Source of the DNA: Paenibacillus_E sp042676385
GTDB taxonomy: Bacteria; Bacillota; Bacilli; Paenibacillales; NBRC-103111
Assembly: GCF_042676385.1 (NCBI RefSeq)
Contig: NZ_JBHTHA010000014.1
Coordinates: forward strand, 62,001 to 126,000
Length of the DNA: 64,000 bases
Reading direction: 5' to 3'
The notes beneath the pieces were generated by a model. That model saw only the letters and a list, made by a program, of their open reading frames with translations. It searched no databases and was not told where the DNA came from. Positions 51,411-59,941 of this stretch are shown in pieces (positions within the stretch are counted from its first letter, which is position 1; each line of letters opens with the position of its first letter). Made by a program: the position numbers and the translations under genes.

Positions 51411-51453
51411 GGAGCAAGGTGATGACGGTACTCAACCGGCGTCACCTTGCTCC
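51411..51453 (+). terminator. Long hairpin after the OYE gene
   Basis: Perfect 12-base-pair stem GGAGCAAGGTGA (51411-51422 with 51442-51453) with a 19-base loop; the T run is weak (ATTTCTCC). Confidence 0.7.
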
Positions 51454-51500
51454 ATTTCTCCGTTATGCTTCTTCAAGAGGGTCATGCAACTGTTGGGTGC

Positions 51501-51548
51501 CTCAAAAATTCGCCGTTAGAGTGTTACGCTGAACCGTATCACAAGTAA
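51501..51548. repeat. Dispersed short repeat, copy 2
   Basis: CTCAAAAATTCGCCGTTAGA then GTGTTACGCTGAACCGTATC then ACAAGTAA. It contains both halves of the repeat but with one half inverted relative to copies 1 and 3. Confidence 0.6.
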
Positions 51549-51624
51549 AAGTAAGTTTTTTACGGAATTCCTTGCGGCGTATGGGGTTGATATGTGTGGA
51601 GGCTACGCATTAAGGAAATGCGAA

Positions 51625-52023
51625 TCACATTCGATTAGCCCTTAGCTTTGCTGGCTGAGGCATGGGTTTGACTATGAGATACAATGCATGACCGAGGAGG
51701 AGGCCACCGATGGCGAAGACGATGGACAAGTAGATGCCGCTATTACTCGTCGCAAGATAAGACGGGATGAAGACGTTTATGGCAACTTTTACAATGACAA
51801 GCACAAAGATGACGCCGATAATCCACAGTCTCTTCTTGCCCGGTGTGATGAGCCCGAGTCTTTGTCTGGCGACTGCCCAGCGTTGAACGAGACCCGCAAT
51901 AATCCCTAGGACGATTCCTGACAGCAACAATAACCATTCGCGCATCCCGATCCCGTCCAATAGCAGACCCCACGCGATCCCGATCAGGATCAAGATGATA
52001 CCGACCACAAATGTTTTATTCAA
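51625..52023 (-). CDS. Small membrane protein of unknown function
   Basis: About 132 residues with four hydrophobic helices (around 5-22, 28-47, 68-88 and 98-120) and a basic loop (VQRWAVARQRLGL). Start TTG at 52023 lies nine bases after AAAGGAG; a GTG six bases earlier is possible. It is transcribed with, and 41 bases downstream of, a TetR gene, so it may be its target, for example a small multidrug or stress membrane protein. Family not recognised. Confidence 0.7.
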   Translation of the reverse strand: MNKTFVVGIILILIGIAWGLLLDGIGMREWLLLLSGIVLGIIAGLVQRWAVARQRLGLITPGKKRLWIIGVIFVLVIVKVAINVFIPSYLATSNSGIYLSIVFAIGGLLLGHALYLIVKPMPQPAKLRANRM

Positions 52024-52064
52024 CCTCACCAACTCCTTTGCTTAATGGTAATGGATAAAGCGGT

Positions 52065-52682
52065 TCAAACCTTGCGTGCAGCCATTTGAAATATAGTAAC
52101 GAGCTCTTTAGCATAAGCGTCAAGGTCAAGATCAAGACTCGCTGCTAACTGAAAGCTGAGTCCATCAATGGCCGATCGGATCGTGGCCGCCAAGACACGA
52201 GCGGAGAAATCGGTAAATTCCCGGAAATCCCCTTCCATAGTGCCCCGGTGCAACATCTTCACAAGCACATTGATTGTCGCATCAGTATCGATGCTCCTGA
52301 AATGGCGAGGCTTTCCCTCCTCGTCCCTTGCATGAAATATAATCTCCGTTACGGCAATAACATGCTTCCGATGCGATTTCATGAACAACACATTCTTCTC
52401 GATATATGTGTTAATCCAACCCAATGCTGTCGTCTGCGCCGCAAGATAAGGTGTCATGAACGTAGAGCCGAATTCGTATAAGTCGGAAACAATCTGTTCG
52501 ATCAGATCGTCCTTGCTGGAGAAATGGTAGGAAATCACCCCTTTGCTGATCCCAGCCTCTTTGGCGATTTGTGCCAAAGAGGCTTGTGCATAACCTCTCG
52601 AGGAAATAATCTCGATTGCGCACTTCATGATTTGGTTTCGCCTTGCTTCTTCGATGAATGACAACTTTTTTGGGATGTTCAT
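52065..52682 (-). CDS. TetR/AcrR-family regulator (BetI-like)
   Basis: 205 residues. HTH of the BetI/YfiR type (around 14-55; IISSRGYAQASLAQIAKEAG, then SKGVISYHFSSKDDLIEQIV) and a ligand domain with TIRSAIDGLSFQLAASLDLD near the C terminus. The ATG is 12 bases after GTGAGG; a GTG six codons upstream overlaps it. A GTACGATCGATC element upstream is a probable operator. It precedes the small membrane gene. Confidence 0.88.
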   Translation of the reverse strand: MNIPKKLSFIEEARRNQIMKCAIEIISSRGYAQASLAQIAKEAGISKGVISYHFSSKDDLIEQIVSDLYEFGSTFMTPYLAAQTTALGWINTYIEKNVLFMKSHRKHVIAVTEIIFHARDEEGKPRHFRSIDTDATINVLVKMLHRGTMEGDFREFTDFSARVLAATIRSAIDGLSFQLAASLDLDLDAYAKELVTIFQMAARKV

Positions 52683-52728
52683 CTTGGTTTTTATCCTCAC
52701 ATTTTAATTTTAGTGTTAATGGTTCAAT

Positions 52729-52748
52729 TTTAGTACGATCGATCAAAA
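52729..52748. promoter_or_regulatory. Candidate operator of the BetI-like regulator
   Basis: TTTAGTACGATCGATCAAAA contains a CGATCG core and lies about 50 bases upstream of the regulator. TetR-type operators of this shape are common in Bacillales. Confidence 0.45.
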
Positions 52749-52828
52749 AAATCAAGATCACTTCGAAGATTTCATCAACCTGAACAACATCATTAGGGTT
52801 ATGCGGAAAACTTGCCGTTATAGATAGT

Positions 52829-52868
52829 GCGGAGAACCATATCACAGTAAATCATTACGCTCTAACGG
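52829..52868 (+). repeat. Dispersed short repeat, copy 3
   Basis: GCGGAGAACCATATCACAGT then AAATCATTACGCTCTAACGG. The first half matches copy 1 with two changes; the second half is the reverse complement of the CCGTTAGAGTGTTACG part of copy 2. Confidence 0.6.
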
Positions 52869-52896
52869 ATAATCTTTGATTCATAAAGACATTGCA

Positions 52897-52929
52897 AACA
52901 AAGCAGGCGCCGCGGCGACCTGCTTTGTT
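52897..52929. terminator. GC-rich hairpin
   Basis: AACAAAGCAGG (52897-52907) pairs perfectly with 52919-52929 around a GC-rich loop; no T run, so its role is unclear. Confidence 0.45.
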
Positions 52930-53087
52930 CATTGAGGGACGGGCAGATTAGTGTAATAACTCAATTATTTTAATCAAAAAGTTGGTACTTTTATTTCTCT
53001 ATGTGTATTTTAAAAACAATAAAATCAATATTGCAAAGTTTAAGGGGAGCAAACACTGTTCGTCTTAATCTTACACACTAGGGATGT

Positions 53088-53243
53088 ATGACTGACACAA
53101 GATTAAGCGATATTGATGCTGAATCTTTGAGCTATTTTGCAAATAAATTCAGTTCGTTAAGCGTTTCACGTTCGGCAGAAGGAGTCCTTTGTCGCCGTAT
53201 AGATGACTTCACACCCGTTCAAGAGAAGAGGCATTTTTTATAA
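53088..53243 (+). CDS. Possible small protein or gene remnant (51 residues)
   Basis: The frame reads TDTRLSDIDAESLSYFANKF, then SSLSVSRSAEGVLCRRIDDF, then TPVQEKRHFL. Composition is protein-like and AGGGATGT precedes the ATG at short distance. It may be the tail of a lost gene. No family recognised. It ends 19 bases from the convergent aldo/keto reductase. Confidence 0.3.
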   Translation: MTDTRLSDIDAESLSYFANKFSSLSVSRSAEGVLCRRIDDFTPVQEKRHFL

Positions 53244-53261
53244 CAAGGCGTTAACCGGTCG

Positions 53262-54251
53262 TTAGAACTTAGCCACAAGGCCATTTTTGAACCGCATATC
53301 AGGGAAACTGGCTCCTGCAATTCTATCCTCCGGTATAGCAAGCTCGATTCTTTCAATTTCATCCTTATTCAATGTAATGTCCAAAGCCTTCATAGCTTCT
53401 TCAAAATGAGCGGGCTTGCTGGTACCGATCAAGGGGATGATATCCATCCCTTTGGATAGTAACCATGCATAAGCAAGCTGTGATACCGTCGTCTGTTTTT
53501 CCACTGCAATTTCACGCAGTCGGTCGACCAGCGCAACATTTTTTTCAATGTTACCTTCATAAAATAACGGGATGTATCCGCCTTTAGCACGCTCAATACG
53601 TTCTTTCGTCCACGTCCCCGCCAGCATTCCGTGGGCCATGACTCCGAAAGCAACGACACCGATCCCCAGTTCCCGTGCAACGGGCAGAAGTTCTTTTTCT
53701 ATTTTACGGTTAAAGAGAGAATATTCCGTTTCTATAAAACGGATGGGATGGGTGGCATGCGCCTTTTTTAAGGTTTCAGCATCCACTTGGGTAATCCCGA
53801 CATGCCTCACAAAGCCGGCCTGAACCAATTCAGAAATTGCACCTATTGTTTCTTCAACAGGTATGTCTAAGTCAATTCTCGCCGGTTGATAAAGGTCAAT
53901 ATAGTCAACCTTCAACCTCTTCAGCGAATATGTGAGATAATTTTTTACCGACAAGGGTCTTACATCCATCCCATACATTGAACCGTTAGGCGCTACCATT
54001 GCTCCAAACTTTAACGATAGGTATATCTTATCCCTGTCATGGCCTTTTATGGCATCACCAATTATCATTTCACTCTGTCCGGCTTCATAAAAATCCGCAG
54101 TATTTAGAAAAGTAACTCCAGCATTCAACGCTGCATCGATGGTGGCCATACTTTCTCTTCTGATGGTTTCATTCATATTTGACATGCCGGCGCAGCCTAA
54201 ACCCAATCGAGCTCCTTCCCTAAGATGTTCACCATTTTTTTTGTAGGTCAT
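53262..54251 (-). CDS. Aldo/keto reductase
   Basis: 329 residues of the YakC/AKR13-like group. Asp and Tyr in FLNTADFYEAGQSE (around 48-61), Lys in IYLSLKFGA (about 82). At the place of the catalytic His the sequence is DLYQPARID, a variant seen in part of the family, where Pro-Ala-Arg replaces Leu-His-Arg. GGAGGT lies eight bases before the ATG. Monocistronic. Fourth aldo/keto reductase locus of the window, counting the pseudogene. Confidence 0.9.
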   Translation of the reverse strand: MTYKKNGEHLREGARLGLGCAGMSNMNETIRRESMATIDAALNAGVTFLNTADFYEAGQSEMIIGDAIKGHDRDKIYLSLKFGAMVAPNGSMYGMDVRPLSVKNYLTYSLKRLKVDYIDLYQPARIDLDIPVEETIGAISELVQAGFVRHVGITQVDAETLKKAHATHPIRFIETEYSLFNRKIEKELLPVARELGIGVVAFGVMAHGMLAGTWTKERIERAKGGYIPLFYEGNIEKNVALVDRLREIAVEKQTTVSQLAYAWLLSKGMDIIPLIGTSKPAHFEEAMKALDITLNKDEIERIELAIPEDRIAGASFPDMRFKNGLVAKF

Positions 54252-54331
54252 CGTAAGTACCTCCAGTTATTCTAAAGGCAGCCGCAAGCTGCAGGTTACC
54301 TCTCATAGTACGAAATGTGAGGTTCCGGGTT

Positions 54332-54994
54332 TTAAGACTGAGGGATTTCGTTGAAATAAGTTACATTGTCGATAGGCAGTCGCGTGGTCGGATGTCCGGG
54401 CTTAACCGCCTTGCCGATGGCGATCAACATAACCGAAAGATAGCGGTCCGGTATGTTGAAGGATTCCATAAACTTTGCCTTGTCGTAGCCGCCCATTGGC
54501 ACCGTGTCATAGCCTTTGGCCCGGGCGACGAGCATGAGCTGCATCGCTGCTAGGCCGCTGTCGACATTAACGATTTGGTGCAGAACATCGGACGGCAGGT
54601 TTGGCATGATGTCAGAAAAACGCTCGACGAACGACTTGGACGTATCCGCCGGCATATAGCCTGCTTTGACCGCCTGACCATATATTTCTTCAAGCCGCTC
54701 ATAGCACTTTAGGTCAGCGAGTACGGCGATCACCGCCGAAGCTTCGATGACTTGCTGCTGGTTGTTCGCGATCGAGGGTATCTTCTGCTTGAGCTCCGGC
54801 TTGTCGATCACGAGGAAGCGCCACGGCTGCAGGTTGGACCACGACGGAGCGAGGGTGGCAAACCCCAAAATTTCGCTTAATTCCTGCTGCGAAATTTTAA
54901 ATTCCGGATCGTAGCTGCGGACGGAACGCCGCTGCCGAATCACATCGAAAAAAAGTTGATGCTCGTCTGATCTTGTTTGTTGCGTAACGGACAT
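54332..54994 (-). CDS. Nitroreductase-family protein
   Basis: 220 residues. FMN-binding RQRRSVRSYDPEFKISQQEL (around 17-36), LAPSWSNLQPWRFLVI (around 44-59) and a C-terminal MLIAIGKAVKPGHPTTRL. The start is the ATG after GGGGAGAG; a longer frame runs 50 codons upstream into the promoter region without a ribosome site. These enzymes reduce nitro groups, quinones or enones using NAD(P)H. Divergent from the MmyB-type regulator, with a palindrome between them. Confidence 0.92.
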   Translation of the reverse strand: MSVTQQTRSDEHQLFFDVIRQRRSVRSYDPEFKISQQELSEILGFATLAPSWSNLQPWRFLVIDKPELKQKIPSIANNQQQVIEASAVIAVLADLKCYERLEEIYGQAVKAGYMPADTSKSFVERFSDIMPNLPSDVLHQIVNVDSGLAAMQLMLVARAKGYDTVPMGGYDKAKFMESFNIPDRYLSVMLIAIGKAVKPGHPTTRLPIDNVTYFNEIPQS

Positions 54995-55091
54995 GGTACT
55001 CTCTCCCCTTTTCCTTTCTTGTGTTAATCCAGAACGATGACATACAATAGTATAAATTGATGCAACCGAGGCAGGAAGAGATTGGGTTATC

Positions 55092-55110
55092 GTAGGATTA
55101 GGAATCCTAC
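55092..55110. promoter_or_regulatory. Inverted repeat between nitroreductase and MmyB-type regulator
   Basis: GTAGGATT-AGG-AATCCTAC, perfect 8+3+8 arms, lies 98 bases from the nitroreductase start and 28 bases from the regulator start. Its position fits a shared operator through which the regulator controls both itself and the enzyme. Confidence 0.65.
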
Positions 55111-55137
55111 TTATCTTTAGATTGGAGGCAGTCAAAC

Positions 55138-56004
55138 ATGTCAAGGCAATTGGATCGTTATGCCGAATTGTCTCGTTTTTTGCGAACGCGCAGGGAAAGA
55201 ATTACGCCTAAGGAAGTGGGGCTGCCCAATTCTGGACGCAGACGCACGCCTGGACTTAGACGCGAAGAGGTTGCCATATTAGCGAACGTGGGCATAGATT
55301 GGTATACCTATTTGGAACAAGGCCGTCATATTAATGTTTCCGCTGAAGTCCTTGAGCGGATTGCCTCTGTGCTTAAACTCGATGGGCCAGAACGCAGGCA
55401 TCTGTTTTTACTCGCAAGTAAACAACTCCCATTAGGAGAACCAAAGATAACTTCTCAAGTGAGTCTTTCACTTCAAAGTTTTTTGGATAGCCAGAGTTTT
55501 TCTCCGGCGGTAGTCATGGATGCACGATTGAACATTATTGCCTGGAATGAGGCCTACTGCGCATTATTCGAGGATATCGCATCCTTATCGGTAGAGGAGC
55601 GTAATATTGTTTGGATGACCTTTAACTCTGAACGTTTTCGTTACATGAAGGGGGACGAATGGGAGGTGCACGCACGCCGAATAGCCGCCAAATTTCATGC
55701 AGATTATGCCCGTCATGCTGACGATCCTTGGTGGTCTGAACAATTCGATGCGTTGTGCCAATCCAGCCCAGAATTCCGGGGGTATTGGGATTCTCAAGAG
55801 ATTCTCGATGCAACAGATGCTCCCAAGACCCTTCGTTGTCCAAATATAGGAATCCTAAATTTTGATCATGTTACATTTCAATACTCCGAGAATACTAACT
55901 TATCGGTTTGTATCCACTTTCCTCGTAGGGACGGTACACTTGAAAAGATGCAGCAATTATTAAATGATAATCAGCACCAACATTCGGTCAAGTTGAATCC
56001 TTAA
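55138..56004 (+). CDS. XRE-family regulator with MmyB-like ligand-binding domain
   Basis: 288 residues. HTH (around 10-75), with GRRRTPGLRREEVAILANVG and DWYTYLEQGRHINVSAEVL, followed by the MmyB PAS-like domain (around 110-275; VVMDARLNIIAWNEAYCALF and RYMKGDEWEVHARRIAAKF). MmyB-type regulators bind lipophilic ligands such as fatty acids. GGAGGCAG precedes the ATG. This architecture is commonly divergent from the reductase or SDR it controls, as here with the nitroreductase. Confidence 0.92.
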   Translation: MSRQLDRYAELSRFLRTRRERITPKEVGLPNSGRRRTPGLRREEVAILANVGIDWYTYLEQGRHINVSAEVLERIASVLKLDGPERRHLFLLASKQLPLGEPKITSQVSLSLQSFLDSQSFSPAVVMDARLNIIAWNEAYCALFEDIASLSVEERNIVWMTFNSERFRYMKGDEWEVHARRIAAKFHADYARHADDPWWSEQFDALCQSSPEFRGYWDSQEILDATDAPKTLRCPNIGILNFDHVTFQYSENTNLSVCIHFPRRDGTLEKMQQLLNDNQHQHSVKLNP

Positions 56005-56071
56005 CTTAATATTTTAACGAGCTAAAGAGATTTTTGTTGTCTGTTATTGACGGTGCAATTAATAAACACAG

Positions 56072-56272
56072 ATGGGAAGATTTAGATTACCCCCTAAATC
56101 ATTAATAACCAATTTTAAAGAAGAATTAGTAGATGAGAGTCATTACATTTACTGGTCGACCACAGACGAGTTAGATGAGGAACCTACAATTCCTATTGGT
56201 TTCCCTCAATGTTCTAAGCATAAAGTTATTCAATCTTGCCATGGTTGCTTATTTTGTAATAATGGTATGTAG
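56072..56272 (+). CDS. Small hypothetical protein with Cys motif
   Basis: 66 residues ending in FPQCSKHKVIQSCHGCLFCN, four Cys and two His suggesting a metal-binding knuckle. The upstream region has no clear ribosome site, so existence is uncertain. No family recognised. Confidence 0.35.
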   Translation: MGRFRLPPKSLITNFKEELVDESHYIYWSTTDELDEEPTIPIGFPQCSKHKVIQSCHGCLFCNNGM

Positions 56273-56356
56273 TCGAGGAACGAAAAGAACATCTAGGACA
56301 GCCCCTCGCCTTAATTAGAGCAGTACATAGATCCAATTGATTAGGGAGTCAATCTT

Positions 56357-56701
56357 ATGAAGTTCATATTTAATAGTTTTTCCTGTGATGTAGAGATATT
56401 TAATAAAGATGAAAATATTGTAGTAAGATTTTATGATAAATCAAAAGAACAAAATGAAGATGAAATAATTAATCTTGTCATAGTTGATCCAGGATATGGA
56501 TATCTTTGTTTGAAAATTAAAGGCGAAGCTGCATTGCTAAGCGGTTTTTTAAATGAAAATGTTTTTATATCTGATGAGATGGTAGAAGCGGCAATTAGTT
56601 TTATTGAAGACTTGTCGCCACATGCAAAGAGTAGTTATATGCCACATCATATTGCCCGCGTCAAGCAAACCAGCTACGTAGAATACAATGGTGAGTATTA
56701 A
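56357..56701 (+). CDS. Hypothetical protein of 114 residues
   Basis: A small acidic protein: beta-rich N-terminal half (FIFNSFSCDVEIFNKDENIV), then GYGYLCLKIKGEAALLSGFL and a helix AAISFIEDLSPHAKSS. GGGAG sits nine bases before the ATG and a strong terminator follows, supporting a real gene. AT-rich compared with flanks. No family recognised. Confidence 0.6.
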   Translation: MKFIFNSFSCDVEIFNKDENIVVRFYDKSKEQNEDEIINLVIVDPGYGYLCLKIKGEAALLSGFLNENVFISDEMVEAAISFIEDLSPHAKSSYMPHHIARVKQTSYVEYNGEY

Positions 56702-56744
56702 TTAATTGAAGGTTCAGATTCAACTAACGGAAACGATAGTTCAA

Positions 56745-56798
56745 TGAAACAGCGACAGTCTAGGACTTTATTTCTTGTCCTTGGCTGTCGCTGTTTCA
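56745..56798 (+). terminator. Long hairpin after the 114-residue gene
   Basis: Perfect 14-base-pair outer stem TGAAACAGCGACAG with an inner AGGAC/GTCCT stem; terminal sequence AATTTC. Probably a terminator. Confidence 0.75.
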
Positions 56799-57098
56799 AT
56801 TTCTAGGGTCAGTCTAACACTTTATTTTCTTTGGATATGAAACGTTTTTCGATTTTTTGAAGATTCGTCGGTTTTCAATCGGAGGAGAGTGATTGGTAAA
56901 AGGTAATTATTTGAAATAATTTAACGTTGGTAAATTAATTGTGGACATAGATGCATTTATCATATATTATGCTTCATATACGTTATAATATATTACATGA
57001 AATTGAGCTTAAGTTACGTTTTTGGATTTTCTGTGTTAGGTATATGTTAGGTGATATGCTTAAACACCGTAGAAGTGCATATTTTAAGGAGGAATTTT

Positions 57099-58778
57099 AT
57101 GAAAGCGAAAAAGTGGGTTTCCACTGCGGTAGCATTAACACTAGTAGGAAGTGTGGCTATCGGCTGTACCAAAAAAGAAGATTCGCCGGCGCCGACATCA
57201 GCAGCATCCGGTGAAGCCAAACCATCTGCAGCGCCATCCAAACCTCAGGAAGTTACGATGAACATTGTTGCGGAACCGCCGGTTCTGGACGGTTCCATTG
57301 CAGATTCGGAAGCTTCTTTCACGATTATGAATGCTGTTAACGAAGGTTTGTTCCGTATTAATAAAGACGGTAAAGCCGTGCCGGGTCTTGCCAAAGATTT
57401 CCCTAAGATATCCGCTGACGGTTTAACGTATACGATTGACATTCGCGATGCCAATTGGACTGATGGCGTTCCTGTCAAAGCGCAAGATTTCGTATATTCT
57501 TATAAGCGTACTTTGGATCCTGCTGCAAAAGCTCCTTATGGTTTCATGGTGGGATGGCTTAAAGGCGGGGAAGCGGCGCTTGCGGCTGATAGTCCTGATA
57601 AATTAAAAGCTGCACTTGATGCAGTTGGCGTAAAAGCGGTAACGGATAAACAATTGGAAATCACTTTGTCAAGGCCTGTTACTTTCTTTACAGAGCTTCT
57701 TGCTTTTCCAATCTTTTTCCCACAAAGAGAAGATTTTGTGAAAGCTCAAGGCGATAAAAATGGTGCGGAAGCCGATAAGGTTATTGGTGCCGGTCCTTTC
57801 AAATTAACCAAATGGGAGCATGAACAAACGATTGTGCTTGAAAAGAATGATAAATATTGGGATGCGGCTAACGTGAAACTGACTAAAGCCACGCTCAATG
57901 TAGTTAAAGATACAAATACAGGCTTAAATCTATATGAAACTAACGCATCTGATCTAGCTCTGATTAGAGGAGATCAAATTCCTCCATACAAAGGTAAGCC
58001 GGATCTTCTCATTAAAAAGGAATTAACAAATGGTTATCTTCAATTCCAAGAGAAAAAAGTTCCTGCTCTAGCGAATAAGAAAATCCGCCAAGCTTTAGGG
58101 ATGGCTATCGACCGTGATGGTTATGCCGATACCGTTAGCACGGGCACTTTCGTTTCCCCGGCAGGGCTAGTACCTAATGGTACTGCTGATGGAGCTGGTG
58201 GAGATTTCCGTAAAACTGCAGGTGAAGTACAAGCTAAATTCGATGCCGTTAAAGCTAAACAATTATTTCAAGAAGGCCTGAAGGAAATGAATCTGACCGC
58301 TCTTCCGAAGTTGAAACTTCTTGGCGATGATTCCGAGATTGACAAAAAAGGTTTAGAATTCATTGCTGCACAGTGGAAACAAAATCTTGGCTTTGAAGTT
58401 GAAGTTAACCCGGTTCCTCACAAGCTGCGTCTGGCTCTTTCCAACAATCATGATTTTGACATTGTTCAATCCCGTTGGGGCGCTGACTACAACGATCCAA
58501 TGACATTCCTTGATATGTTTATCACGGGCGGATCGTTTGATGAAGGCGATTATAGCAATCCCGTCTATGATAAGAATGTAAAAGCTGCTCAAACTGAGGC
58601 AGATCCGGCCAAACGCGTCAAATTAATGGTGGATGCAGAGAAAATCATCATTGACGACGCTGGGGTATATCCCCTATACTTCCGCAGCCGTCCATACGTG
58701 AAAAGACCTAGCGTCGAAGGCTTTTTCTTTCCTGTAGGCGGTCCGGAGTTCGAGCTCAAGTGGGTTAGCGTGAAATAA
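57099..58778 (+). CDS. Oligopeptide ABC transporter substrate-binding lipoprotein (OppA-like)
   Basis: 559 residues. Lipoprotein signal with lipobox VAIGCTKK (Cys about 22), a Ser/Ala/Pro linker, then a complete SBP_bac_5 fold (around 50-540): VLDGSIADSEASFTIMNAVN, EITLSRPVTFFTELLAFP, VIGAGPFKLTKW, IRQALGMAIDRDGYAD and NHDFDIVQSRWGADYNDPMT. AAGGAGG precedes the ATG; the 16-codon longer frame is not used. No oppBCDF genes are adjacent, so it probably supplies a permease elsewhere or acts in peptide sensing. A hairpin follows. Confidence 0.93.
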   Translation: MKAKKWVSTAVALTLVGSVAIGCTKKEDSPAPTSAASGEAKPSAAPSKPQEVTMNIVAEPPVLDGSIADSEASFTIMNAVNEGLFRINKDGKAVPGLAKDFPKISADGLTYTIDIRDANWTDGVPVKAQDFVYSYKRTLDPAAKAPYGFMVGWLKGGEAALAADSPDKLKAALDAVGVKAVTDKQLEITLSRPVTFFTELLAFPIFFPQREDFVKAQGDKNGAEADKVIGAGPFKLTKWEHEQTIVLEKNDKYWDAANVKLTKATLNVVKDTNTGLNLYETNASDLALIRGDQIPPYKGKPDLLIKKELTNGYLQFQEKKVPALANKKIRQALGMAIDRDGYADTVSTGTFVSPAGLVPNGTADGAGGDFRKTAGEVQAKFDAVKAKQLFQEGLKEMNLTALPKLKLLGDDSEIDKKGLEFIAAQWKQNLGFEVEVNPVPHKLRLALSNNHDFDIVQSRWGADYNDPMTFLDMFITGGSFDEGDYSNPVYDKNVKAAQTEADPAKRVKLMVDAEKIIIDDAGVYPLYFRSRPYVKRPSVEGFFFPVGGPEFELKWVSVK

Positions 58779-58803
58779 AGAAAACTGTTAATATTGATAA
58801 TGG

Positions 58804-58840
58804 GAAGGGGCCGTCCGCAACTTGTTGGAACGGTCCCTTC
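58804..58840 (+). terminator. Hairpin after the OppA-like gene
   Basis: GAAGGGGCCGTCC pairs with GGAACGGTCCCTTC (one wobble, one bulge) around GCAACTTGTT; weak T tract afterwards. Confidence 0.65.
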
Positions 58841-58860
58841 TGAATGTTTAAATTTCCATT

Positions 58861-58906
58861 CGAAATATGAGGTCAACCAGTAAAAACTGGTTGACCTCAT
58901 ATTTCG
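58861..58906. repeat. Perfect 21-bp inverted repeat with AAAA loop
   Basis: Arms 58861-58881 and 58886-58906 are exactly complementary, beginning CGAAATATGAGGTCAACCAG. It lies 20 bases beyond the preceding hairpin and precedes the fabZ fragment. Could be a second terminator, a mobile-element footprint, or an RNase-processed structure. Confidence 0.8.
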
Positions 58907-58940
58907 ACGAGCTTAATAAAGACACGAGAAGGCAGCTAAA

Positions 58941-59235
58941 ATTTTAGAAGTTGAAGAGACAAAACGAGCAGTCGGCATTAAAAATGTGTCCATTAATGAG
59001 CCCTTCTTTAATGGGCATTTCCCTGATTATCCAGTAATACCAGGAGTTTTAATAGTGGAGGCTTTGGCGCAAGTAGGTAGGTGGAATCGCAATGTTCCAA
59101 AAAGAAGAAACCAGCAGCAAAATAGGATTATTAGCCGGCATTGATAATAAAATCGCAAAAGGGATAGGAACTGCTAGGGTAAGTGGAGAACTTGCTTGTG
59201 AAGCTGAGATTATGTTTGCAATCATTGCAATATAA
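58941..59235 (+). pseudogene. fabZ: fabZ (3-hydroxyacyl-ACP dehydratase) fragment
   Basis: Sequence from ILEVEE onward matches FabZ: AVGIKNVSINEPFFNGHF with the catalytic His and PGVLIVEALAQVG with the catalytic Glu. Then a frameshift near 59085, MFQKEETSSKIGLLAGIDN in another frame, and a deletion of about 25 residues before KGIGTARVSGELACEAEI and the stop at 59233-59235. The N-terminal ~22 residues are also missing. A functional fabZ must exist elsewhere. Confidence 0.85.
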
Positions 59236-59274
59236 GCATCTTGAGCTTTTAACGGAAACTATCTTAAGAAAACG

Positions 59275-59299
59275 CGGCTACCGGTTTGAATGGTAGCCG
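59275..59299. terminator. Short hairpin
   Basis: CGGCTACC/GGTAGCCG 8-base-pair stem with a 9-base loop, followed by AGTTGT; possible weak terminator of the fabZ remnant. Confidence 0.5.
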
Positions 59300-59371
59300 A
59301 GTTGTGCTAACTGGCAGCTTAGTTCCAATATGAGGTAAAATGGGGTATAGGCTTAGGGGAGGCATTTAAAC

Positions 59372-59668
59372 TTGAAAACAGTTAAATTATCATTTTTAAG
59401 TGGACTCATTGTTACCTTAATTATTTTTATTTTGTCATTATTTCTAAACAGTGGTATTAGTCAACTAATATCGGGCTACATTGGTTTAATTCTTATAATT
59501 TCTACTGTTATTACAAGTGGTGCACTGATATCAGGCGATCGCCAACGAGCTAATGATAATAGAGATATCACCGATGATAAAAAACAAAGGGACAATATCT
59601 CTATAGCATGTTTTCTTGCAGCTATCCCGATTTTACTTCTTTGGGGATATCTTAAATATTTCAAGTGA
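59372..59668 (+). CDS. Small membrane protein, DUF5316-like
   Basis: 98 residues with three hydrophobic helices (around 6-26, 33-52, 78-95) and a polar loop with SGDRQRANDNRDI, the pattern I associate with DUF5316 proteins of Bacillales. Start TTG, eight bases after GGGGAGG. Function unknown; it stands 66 bases before another small gene of the same strand. Confidence 0.65.
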   Translation: MKTVKLSFLSGLIVTLIIFILSLFLNSGISQLISGYIGLILIISTVITSGALISGDRQRANDNRDITDDKKQRDNISIACFLAAIPILLLWGYLKYFK

Positions 59669-59734
59669 AACAATCGATTGAGTTAACGGGAGATCGAAAA
59701 ATATGGAATAGGGTATATAGGAAGGGGGAAAGAG

Positions 59735-59941
59735 ATGAGAATCGCTGTTGCAAATAATTCTGACTATGGATATATACAACAACGCGACCATCACATATTA
59801 CAGGGCTTAATAATACAAAAAATTAAGGGAAATGAAATATATATTCTGCGGGACGAGGATGAAAATTATTTCGGATGGATGAGGTACGGATATTTGGGAC
59901 AACACACCATTCATGAACATATTGGAAATCATTCTGACTAA
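59735..59941 (+). CDS. Small hypothetical protein of 68 residues
   Basis: Opens with RIAVANNSDYGYIQQRDHHI and is rich in Tyr, His and Asp; ends TIHEHIGNHSD. A strong AGGAAGGGGGAAAGAG lies before the ATG. Soluble, no membrane segment. No family recognised. Confidence 0.55.
   Translation: MRIAVANNSDYGYIQQRDHHILQGLIIQKIKGNEIYILRDEDENYFGWMRYGYLGQHTIHEHIGNHSD

Larger units (their letters stand above)
52701..53261. other. Gene-poor stretch between TetR and aldo/keto reductase
   Basis: Contains the TetR operator candidate, repeat copy 3, a hairpin, an AT-rich segment (52930-53060) with nothing recognisable, and one short possible gene (53088-53243). Confidence 0.5.
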
